This document shows, piece by piece, positions 1 through 4,839 of a stretch of DNA of 13,941 bases. Origin of the DNA: Acetofilamentum sp. GTDB lineage: Bacteria; Bacteroidota; Bacteroidia; Bacteroidales; JAADGE01. Position 1 is the stretch's first letter, and every line of letters begins with the position of its first letter. Both the position numbers and the translations under genes were made by a program. The notes under the pieces are model-generated. The model saw nothing but the letters and a program-made list of their open reading frames with translations. It did not search any database and had not been told where the DNA came from. The stretch spans positions 1-13,941 of the forward strand of contig DYOJ01000034.1 in assembly GCA_020720705.1 (NCBI GenBank), given 5' to 3'.

Positions 1-12
1 TAAAAAAAATCT

Positions 13-318
13 ATGCTGACATTGCAACATCATACGGAAGAAAAATTGGAGCACTATTCAACCATGTTTGGAGGTGATTCAGACAAAATGATTCGTAACA
101 TATTGTTATACAGAGTTCAAGAGCTTGAAAAATCAACGAAAATCATACATATAGATTTACAAAAATTTGAACGAAAATACGACATGACATCAGCCGAGTT
201 TTATGAAAAATTTGAAAACGGCGAACTTGGCGATGAAAACTCTGATTTTTACCAATGGAGCGGCGAATTTGAAGTGTATCAAAATTACCAAAAAGAGCTG
301 AAATTTTTGTATGATTGA
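13..318 (+). CDS. Small partner (putative antitoxin) of a TumE-like toxin
   Basis: A 101-residue acidic, mostly helical protein. The start is fixed by an in-frame TAA at the first three bases of the window, which leaves ATG 13 as the first start. Residues 50-90 contain a stretch like KFERKY-MTS-EFYEKF-GELGDE-DF-WSGEFE, a pattern I associate with small antitoxin-type proteins encoded just before DUF6516/TumE or PIN genes. The N-terminal 45 residues could be a short DNA-binding or dimerisation helix pair, but no family motif is clear. The stop overlaps the start of the next gene by 8 nt, so the two are translationally coupled. The antitoxin role is inferred from size, order and overlap. The known TumA antitoxin is described as an HTH protein, and I do not see a clear HTH here. 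The promoter would lie outside the window. Confidence 0.7.
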   Translation: MLTLQHHTEEKLEHYSTMFGGDSDKMIRNILLYRVQELEKSTKIIHIDLQKFERKYDMTSAEFYEKFENGELGDENSDFYQWSGEFEVYQNYQKELKFLYD

Positions 319-691
319 TACTTATTTTACTGATTTTGAGGTGATTGTCTCTCAGTTTCCGATGATTCAACGACAAAACATTGAGAAAATTCGGAAAGAC
401 GATAATTTCGGGATAATTCGCGGTAGCCTTGAATTTCATTTTGCAGTTTTAGACTTTATCGAAGTGGTCGTTTTCCAAAACGGGCTTTTTGAAAAAACAA
501 AGTATAAATACCATGTTATGGATAATGATAACAACTTGATTTTCAGATATGATAATGCAAAACATTATCCGGAATTCGAGAATTTTCCACACCATAAACA
601 CACTCCGACACACGTAACTTCATGCCGACAGCCCGATATTTTTGATATTTTAACTGAAATTGTTGAGTTGTGCACATTTTTGAATGAATAG
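311..691 (+). CDS. TumE/DUF6516-like toxin of a toxin-antitoxin pair
   Basis: A 126-residue protein whose C-terminal half matches my memory of the TumE (DUF6516) family. It has a beta-rich RGSLEF...LDFIEVV segment (37-53), KYKYHV (65-70), the signature LIFRYDNA (76-83), then PHHKHTP (93-99), and an ending of PDIFDILTEIVEL (108-120), where members usually have 'vl.EI'. The cluster of His94, His95, Lys96 and His97 after Arg79, Tyr80 and Asp81 is a reasonable candidate active or RNA-binding site, but this is inference. The length is normal for the family. The start overlaps the upstream gene by 8 nt (ATGATTGA), as expected for a two-gene TA operon. It is followed by a small AT-rich hairpin. The toxic activity and target are unknown to me. 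Confidence 0.7.
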   Translation: MIDTYFTDFEVIVSQFPMIQRQNIEKIRKDDNFGIIRGSLEFHFAVLDFIEVVVFQNGLFEKTKYKYHVMDNDNNLIFRYDNAKHYPEFENFPHHKHTPTHVTSCRQPDIFDILTEIVELCTFLNE

Positions 692-708
692 AAAATCTCA
701 AAGATTTT
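692..708 (+). terminator. Weak hairpin after the TumE-like gene
   Basis: Immediately after the stop codon there is a perfect 7-bp inverted repeat, AAAATCT / AGATTTT, with a 3-nt loop, followed by one more T. It is AT-rich with no long U tract, so it is at best a weak intrinsic terminator. Confidence 0.35.
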
Positions 709-718
709 TGGAAAGAGA

Positions 719-766
719 ATTTTTGGGGTGAAATTGCGTTTATTTCGAGGGAAATCTGTATATTTG
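719..766 (+). promoter_or_regulatory. Promoter cassette, copy 1 (before VapBC module 1)
   Basis: It contains a perfect Bacteroidota -7 box, TATATTTG at 759-766, placed 15 nt before ATG 782, so the leader is very short. Upstream lie TTTTGGGGTGAAATTG (721-736) and TTTCGAG. The same ordered blocks recur before module 2 (split by an insertion) and before the gene at 2417. TTG at 734-736 could serve as the -33 element, with spacing of about 22 nt. Confidence 0.6.
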
Positions 767-781
767 TATAAAAAATGAATT

Positions 782-1045
782 ATGCTGACAGAATCAGTTC
801 AATACAATTATATTTACAACGAAAACGGCGTGCCGGAATATGTCGTTTTGCCGTTCAAACTTTGGGAATCAGTGAAAGATTTTGTTCAAACCAAAAAGAA
901 AAAGGACACAGAAATTAAAGAAAATCAGACAGTTACAACAGAAAATTTCAACGCGAAAGATTTCTACGGCATTCTCTCGCCGCTGAATTTGGACATCGAA
1001 ACAGAACTTAAAACGATGCGCGAAGAATGGAACAGAACTATCTGA
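782..1045 (+). CDS. VapB-type antitoxin, module 1
   Basis: An 87-residue antitoxin-like protein. The N-terminal 35 residues (VQYNYIYNENGVPEYVVLPFKLWESVKDF) resemble a Phd/YefM-like beta-alpha antitoxin fold with the 'P-EYVVLP' phrase. A Lys/Glu-rich linker follows. The C-terminal tail (FYGILSPLNLDIETELKTMREEWNRTI) has the F-G-...-EL-R-EW pattern by which such antitoxins wrap around and block PIN toxins. ATG 782 is chosen because the other nearby ATG (775) is out of frame. The last 19 nt overlap the toxin gene, whose ATG is nested in the Glu-Trp codons. The antitoxin probably also represses its own promoter, by analogy with the family. The exact antitoxin family assignment is uncertain. Confidence 0.8.
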   Translation: MLTESVQYNYIYNENGVPEYVVLPFKLWESVKDFVQTKKKKDTEIKENQTVTTENFNAKDFYGILSPLNLDIETELKTMREEWNRTI

Positions 1046-1419
1046 TTGACACGAATATACTGATTTATTATTTGGACGGAAGAATTCCTGAAAGTGCTTA
1101 CGAAAAAGTTTCCAAAATTATTGAATGTTCGTTAAACATTTCAACAATAACTAAAATCGAACTTCTTGGTTGGCAAAATATTACAGCGGAAATCAGACAA
1201 AAAATTGCAAATTTCATCAAACCGGCAAGAATTTTATACATTTCGTCTGAAGTTGAAGAACTTACAATTCAGTTAAAACAGTCGCAGAAAATTCCGCTAC
1301 CCGATGCAGTGATTGCGGCAACAGCCATTTTTCATAATCTCACACTTGTTACGCGAAACACCGCCGATTTTAAGAATATTGTGAACTTAAAGACTTATAA
1401 CCCGTTTGTAGATATTTGA
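1027..1419 (+). CDS. vapC: PIN-domain ribonuclease toxin (VapC), module 1
   Basis: A 130-residue PIN-domain protein of typical VapC length. The acidic metal-binding residues are visible: Asp8 in YLIDTNILIYYL, Glu45 in TKIELLG, Asp93 in LPDAVIAATA, and Asn111/Asp114 in TRNTADF. VapC toxins are Mg2+-dependent endoribonucleases that cut tRNA or rRNA and arrest translation when the antitoxin is degraded; the target here is unknown. The reading frame is intact and all catalytic positions are present, so it is probably active. The start lies inside the antitoxin gene (19-nt overlap), so expression should be translationally coupled. Confidence 0.92.
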   Translation: MEQNYLIDTNILIYYLDGRIPESAYEKVSKIIECSLNISTITKIELLGWQNITAEIRQKIANFIKPARILYISSEVEELTIQLKQSQKIPLPDAVIAATAIFHNLTLVTRNTADFKNIVNLKTYNPFVDI

Positions 1420-1440
1420 AAAACAATATTTTAGGACATA

Positions 1441-1518
1441 ATGAACCAACTATTTACTGTAAATATTGATAGCGGAAAACGTGCGGATTTGGTGAAGACA
1501 ATTTTGGGGTTAAAGTAG
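1441..1518 (+). pseudogene. 25-codon antitoxin-like relic
   Basis: A micro-ORF encoding MNQLFTVNIDSGKRADLVKTILGLK. The sequence looks like the first beta-alpha unit of small Bacteroidota antitoxins ('TV-ID--K---L---L'). It ends at a TAG within the GTAG direct repeat that borders the palindromic element, and its last codons overlap the left part of promoter cassette copy 2. No RBS or promoter of its own is clear. It may be a remnant of a lost antitoxin gene or simply chance. Confidence 0.3.
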
Positions 1519-1631
1519 TGTCATGTCAAGTCTCTTCTGACGTTTCCATGTCCTATCGGACGATGGAAAGTCTCTACTGACCTGCATTCGTCCGTAGGAC
1601 AATGTAGCGTCATTTGAAGATTGACATGACA
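1519..1631. mobile_element. 113-bp palindromic MITE-like / REP-like element
   Basis: Perfect 11-bp terminal inverted repeats, TGTCATGTCAA (1519-1529) and TTGACATGACA (1621-1631), are flanked by the direct repeat GTAG (1515-1518 and 1632-1635), as expected of a target-site duplication. Inside, further pairing (TCTTC/GAAGA and TGACG/CGTCA) closes two adjacent hairpins at 1543-1569 and 1582-1607. The hairpins share an apical GTCC/GGAC stem and are each preceded by GTCTCTWCTGAC, so the core is a tandem of two units of about 40 bp. It has no coding capacity and would need a transposase in trans. The insertion splits promoter cassette copy 2, which is continuous in copies 1 and 3. A REP/BIME-type origin is the alternative. 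Confidence 0.7.
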
Positions 1632-1663
1632 GTAGTTTGTTTCGAGAAAAAGTAGTATATTCG
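1632..1663 (+). promoter_or_regulatory. Promoter cassette, copy 2 (right part, split by insertion)
   Basis: It holds GTTTGTTTCGAGAAAAA (1635-1651) and a -7-like TATATTCG (1656-1663), 24 nt before ATG 1688. The missing left block ATTTTGGGGTTAAA lies at 1501-1514 on the far side of the 113-bp element. TTTG at 1636-1639 is a candidate -33 element, though its 16-nt spacing is short. The core promoter is therefore kept, while upstream DNA has been replaced. Confidence 0.5.
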
Positions 1664-1687
1664 CATAAAAATTTAATAAACTAATTT

Positions 1688-1945
1688 ATGGAGGCTATAA
1701 GAAATATTTATTCGGTGGAAAATAAGCAAATAGTCATAAATTTGCCCGCAAATTTTAAGCATAAGTCTGTGGAAGTCATTGTTTTACCTGTATATGAGTA
1801 TGAAAAAACAGAACAGGTATCTAAAAATAAAAAATCAGAACATTTAGAAAAACTTTTAAATGTTTCAGTCTGGAAAGAAACAGATATTCAACAAATTACG
1901 GATTCCGGAAAATTATTGAATGAATGGAAAATCGAAAAATTCTGA
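1688..1945 (+). CDS. VapB-type antitoxin, module 2
   Basis: An 85-residue antitoxin. The N-terminus (IYSVENKQIVINLPANFKHKSVEVIVLPV, residues 7-35) has the beta-strand pattern 'v-n-qi-i-lP--f--k-VevIvLP' seen in DUF2281/AbrB-like small antitoxins. A charged linker (36-52) leads to the toxin-binding tail LEKLLNVSVWKETDIQQITDSGKLLNEWKIEKF. The start ATG 1688 lies shortly after the split promoter. The first 57 residues align without gaps to the N-terminus of the chimeric gene at 2417 (30 of the first 36 identical). The 3' end overlaps the toxin by 22 nt, with the toxin ATG again inside a Glu-Trp codon pair, as in module 1. Confidence 0.82.
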   Translation: MEAIRNIYSVENKQIVINLPANFKHKSVEVIVLPVYEYEKTEQVSKNKKSEHLEKLLNVSVWKETDIQQITDSGKLLNEWKIEKF

Positions 1946-2316
1946 TTGATACCACTATCGTTATTGATTATCTGCGCGCCGGCAATAAAGAGAAGTCGTA
2001 TTTCGTAAAGCTTTACAAGGATTTCGACTTATATATGTCAGTAATATCCGTTTTCGAGCTTTTCAACGGAGCAACGAGTGAACAGAAAAAGTTAGATGTT
2101 GAAACCATCTGTGATGTTCTTGAACTTATTGATTTTGATGTACATACAGCAAAATTATCAAGTGAACTTTATCAGGATTTATTGCAGAAAAACAAAATGA
2201 TAGAGTTTCGCGATATACTCATCGGGGCGACTGCACTTCAATACAACATCTTGATAGCTACGCTAAACGTGAAACATTTTGAGCGTATCAGAAATCTCGA
2301 AATTGTTGAATTATAA
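1924..2316 (+). CDS. vapC: PIN-domain ribonuclease toxin (VapC), module 2
   Basis: A 130-residue PIN protein. The visible catalytic set is Asp9 in ILIDTTIVIDYL, Glu45 in SVFELFNG, Asp97 in FRDILIGATAL, and Asn115 in TLNVKHF. His118 replaces the more usual acidic residue at the fourth position, which is common in this TLN-x-x-HF subgroup. It is a different VapC subtype from module 1 despite the equal length: the active-site phrases and intervening helices differ. The expected role is Mg2+-dependent RNA cleavage held in check by the upstream antitoxin. The gene is intact and is followed by a hairpin with a short T run. Confidence 0.92.
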   Translation: MENRKILIDTTIVIDYLRAGNKEKSYFVKLYKDFDLYMSVISVFELFNGATSEQKKLDVETICDVLELIDFDVHTAKLSSELYQDLLQKNKMIEFRDILIGATALQYNILIATLNVKHFERIRNLEIVEL

Positions 2317-2330
2317 AAAATAGGCATGTT

Positions 2331-2359
2331 TCCTGTTTTGATTTGGAGAACAGGATTTT
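2331..2359 (+). terminator. Hairpin after VapBC module 2
   Basis: TCCTGTTT (2331-2338) pairs with GAACAGGA (2348-2355) with one wobble pair, a 9-nt loop and TTTT after the stem. It lies 15 nt past the toxin stop and merges into promoter cassette copy 3. It is a plausible intrinsic terminator separating the TA operon from the next gene. Confidence 0.45.
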
Positions 2360-2403
2360 GGGCTGAAATTGGATGTTTGTTTCGAGAAAAATCTGTATAT
2401 TTA
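2355..2403 (+). promoter_or_regulatory. Promoter cassette, copy 3 (before the chimeric gene)
   Basis: ATTTTGGGCTGAAATTG (2355-2371), GTTTGTTTCGAGAAAAA (2375-2391) and a -7-like TATATTTA (2396-2403) follow the same order and spacing as in copy 1. ATG 2417 comes 13 nt later. This continuous copy shows what copy 2 looked like before the insertion. Confidence 0.5.
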
Positions 2404-2416
2404 TAAAAAAAATCTT

Positions 2417-3871
2417 ATGGAAGCAATAAGAAATATTTATTCGGTGGAAAATAAGCAAATTGTCATAAATTTGCCCGAAAAGTTCACTCATAAGTCTTTG
2501 GAAGTCATTGATTTAAGTGTATATGCGTTAGAAGGTAACGAACGTGTTACGAAAAAATCAAAAACAGGAGTTTTGAGGAAAAAATTAAGGACTTTCGCAA
2601 GTATCTTGATAATTTCAGTAATGCTACCAAATACATTATCAGCTCAATGGACTTTGGTGAATGTTGAAGACATTGTATGTCGCGATAGAAATAAAACTTC
2701 CATTGCATTTCTGAATGAAAATACCGGCATTATCGCAAGCTCCGGTCTAAACCCGACAGACACTGAATGGCATACTAATGACACTTTGACGAATTATTTA
2801 CAAACCGATGACTCCGGGCTGACATGGAATTTTGTGGCATCAAGTCCTAATTTTTTTGTATCTGCTATAAAATACAAAACCGGAATCGGCACGGCAGCAG
2901 GAGGTTATCAGAACAAAGCAGCAATAGAAATATTTTCTGACAATATTTTGGAACGCCAACTTTTTCAAATTCCGGCTCTAAAATTGATTGATGATATCGA
3001 AATTATTGATAACGAGCATTTTATTGTGTTGGCTCAAGACCTGAATGATAATTATATTGTCGCGTCCCTGAATTTTGTGCAAAATGAGATTTTTGTTTCA
3101 AAAATAATTTCAAATTCAGCAACAGAAAATTCAAGAATCTTCTTTTTTTCTGAAAATCAGGGGTATTTTATTACAAATAATAAGATATTTTACACGACTG
3201 ACGGCGGAGAATCGGTTTCACAAATTGCAGAAAATGTATTTGATTATTATTTTATCAACGAAAACACCGGAGTTTACGTCGGTTTAAATAATTCGATTTT
3301 CAAGACAGTAAATTTTGGAAATTATTGGAATTATCAGACATCCATCAATTTGCACGGCGAGAGGAACACGTTGATAATGAATTCAGAAAACACTGTTTAT
3401 CAAATATCTAATATCCTAACACATTCGTTACATTGTTCTGTGAAATTCATAAATTTTGATACAAATGAGACAGAATCATTCGATTTAACTTTAGATGAAC
3501 CGGAATGGATGTATCCATATTTTTACAGTCCGAACCAAGGGTATTTAGTATGTCTATATGGTCGAGTTTACGTTACAACAAACAACGGCGGTTTACCATT
3601 AACAAATGAATCCGTAAGTTCAATATCCGGTATATCTTTGATTGAAAATATGTTACATGAACATTTGAAACTTTATATTCCTAACGAACTGCAATTTAGC
3701 GAACTTAGAGTCTCTTTGTTTGATGTCAGCGGGAGAACTGTGCTTATGCAAACGGTACCATGCAATTCGAACTATTCGGAAATAAATGTTGCCAATTTGA
3801 AAAGCGGTATTTATATCGCCAAAATTTTCGTAAACGAATCCGAATCTACATTTAAAATTATTAAAGATTAG
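2417..3871 (+). CDS. Chimera: antitoxin N-terminus fused to a T9SS-secreted BNR/Ycf48-like protein
   Basis: 484 residues. Residues 1-57 are a near copy of the module 2 antitoxin N-terminus (20 of the first 20 residues identical). Residues 53-76 (LRKKLRTFASILIISVMLPNTLSA, followed by Q) form a classical signal peptide with a basic n-region, a hydrophobic core and a cleavable SA-Q site. The mature part has BNR/Asp-box-like phrases (TDDSGLTWNF, TTDGGESVSQ, TTNNGGLPL) typical of Ycf48-like propellers. Residues 406-484 are a type A T9SS sorting tail (SLFDVSGRTVL...LKSGIYIAKI...FKIIKD). It is probably exported by Sec and then by the Por system to the cell surface. ATG 2417 is chosen over ATG 2369 because it matches module 2 and follows the -7 box. 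TTG 2573, with AGGAG 5 nt upstream, would give a standard signal peptide and may be the functional start. The toxin-binding antitoxin tail and a toxin are both missing. Confidence 0.8.
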   Translation: MEAIRNIYSVENKQIVINLPEKFTHKSLEVIDLSVYALEGNERVTKKSKTGVLRKKLRTFASILIISVMLPNTLSAQWTLVNVEDIVCRDRNKTSIAFLNENTGIIASSGLNPTDTEWHTNDTLTNYLQTDDSGLTWNFVASSPNFFVSAIKYKTGIGTAAGGYQNKAAIEIFSDNILERQLFQIPALKLIDDIEIIDNEHFIVLAQDLNDNYIVASLNFVQNEIFVSKIISNSATENSRIFFFSENQGYFITNNKIFYTTDGGESVSQIAENVFDYYFINENTGVYVGLNNSIFKTVNFGNYWNYQTSINLHGERNTLIMNSENTVYQISNILTHSLHCSVKFINFDTNETESFDLTLDEPEWMYPYFYSPNQGYLVCLYGRVYVTTNNGGLPLTNESVSSISGISLIENMLHEHLKLYIPNELQFSELRVSLFDVSGRTVLMQTVPCNSNYSEINVANLKSGIYIAKIFVNESESTFKIIKD

Positions 3872-3920
3872 TAAAATAAATGCTATTCAGCATAAATATA
3901 ATTTAGATTTTTGTGTGAAG

Positions 3921-3954
3921 TTCAATTTTAAATAATATTTCCGAGAAAATTGAA
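3921..3954. terminator. AT-rich stem-loop between convergent genes
   Basis: TTCAATTTT (3921-3929) and AAAATTGAA (3946-3954) form a perfect 9-bp stem with a 16-nt loop between the converging genes at 2417 and 3967. The stem is symmetric and could act in both directions, but it is weak and lacks a clean U tract. Confidence 0.3.
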
Positions 3955-3966
3955 ATTTAAAAATTA

Positions 3967-4719
3967 TCAATATTTGATAGAAATTTCAGGGTGTGCTTTT
4001 GCAAAGGCGTCTATTTCGCTTTTTTTAATTTGATTTCCTATCAGTTCCAATTTTTTTAATTTTGATAACTGATTTATTCCTAACGGTAAGTGTTTCAGTT
4101 TGTTGTCAGAAAGGTCAAGTGTTTCTAATTCGGATAATGATTCGAGGGAAAATGGAATCGTGTCGAAGCCGTTATTGTTGAATTTCAGGACTTTAATTCC
4201 CGATAGTTCCGCAATTTGTAGAGGAAATACCGTAAGTTTATTTCTGTTCAAATCAAGATGTTCTAAATTTCTCAGTTTATTCAAGGATTCCGGTATTTTA
4301 ACAATCTGATTATCAGCAAAACTAACATATTTTAATCGGATAAGGTCGGTAAACACATTCGGAATTTCGACAAATAAGTTATTATCTGCATATAAACTTT
4401 GTAAATACAGCAAACTGCTCAGTTCTACAGGTAGCGTTGAGAGTTTATTTCTACTGATTTCCAGCGAGTTCAAATATCTTAAATTGGCAATATTCGGACT
4501 GACTGCCTTTAGGTTTTTTCCGTACAAAACAAGTTTACGTACTGTATCCGGTGCGCGCAGAGCTACCTCAAAATTGTCAAAGCGTTTCGCTTCTAATAAT
4601 TCTTTGTATGTCAATAGCTTAGTAGAGTCAAATTCTGCCGAAGTGTTTAAGTTTTGTTTGTTTTCGCAGCTTTCAAAAATTAATGCTGATATAATAGTAA
4701 TCAATAAAGTATATCTCAT
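3967..4719 (-). CDS. Leucine-rich-repeat lipoprotein
   Basis: 250 residues. The N-terminus MRYTLLITIISALIFESC is an SPII-type signal with Cys18 as lipidation site. Phe-Glu-Ser before the Cys is a loose lipobox, tolerated in Bacteroidota. After an N-terminal segment of about 40 residues, residues 60-243 form eight consecutive repeats of exactly 23 residues with the pattern L--L-L--N-L--LP--I--L--. This is the bacterial short LRR type that folds into a curved solenoid for protein binding. It should be anchored in the outer membrane or periplasm. The ligand is unknown. It lies 120 nt downstream of the phosphatase gene on the same strand, with its own -7 box, so a functional link is possible but not shown. 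Confidence 0.88.
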   Translation of the reverse strand: MRYTLLITIISALIFESCENKQNLNTSAEFDSTKLLTYKELLEAKRFDNFEVALRAPDTVRKLVLYGKNLKAVSPNIANLRYLNSLEISRNKLSTLPVELSSLLYLQSLYADNNLFVEIPNVFTDLIRLKYVSFADNQIVKIPESLNKLRNLEHLDLNRNKLTVFPLQIAELSGIKVLKFNNNGFDTIPFSLESLSELETLDLSDNKLKHLPLGINQLSKLKKLELIGNQIKKSEIDAFAKAHPEISIKY

Positions 4720-4800
4720 TTTGAGGATATTATGAAAAATCGTTAAATGTCAATTTCGTATTGAAACCGGTCGGAGAATCTTTGTTAAAAAAATTCCATA

Positions 4801-4808
4801 CAAAGGTA
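4801..4808 (-). promoter_or_regulatory. -7 box for the LRR lipoprotein gene
   Basis: On the minus strand this reads TACCTTTG, a perfect TAnnTTTG box, about 80 nt before the start codon. No convincing -33 TTTG is seen at the right distance. Confidence 0.45.
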
Positions 4809-4839
4809 TGATTTATTTTTGATTATTGTGGCAGGGAAT

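Noticed and set aside
1519..1631. tRNA or riboswitch for the branched structure
   Set aside because: There is no acceptor stem with CCA, no anticodon arm or conserved tRNA bases, and the flanking GTAG repeats and sister empty sites point to an inserted DNA element.
2369..2416. Upstream in-frame ATG giving 16 extra residues to the chimeric gene
   Set aside because: It lies within the promoter cassette, before the -7 box, and the paralogous antitoxin of module 2 starts at the position matching ATG 2417.
2288..2491. Minus-strand ORF of 67 residues across promoter cassette copy 3
   Set aside because: It covers the promoter and antitoxin-like coding sequence on the other strand and has no family features.
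4484..4735. Plus-strand ORF of 83 residues opposite the LRR gene start
   Set aside because: It is antisense to the signal peptide and first repeats of a clear LRR lipoprotein and shows no domain or start signals.
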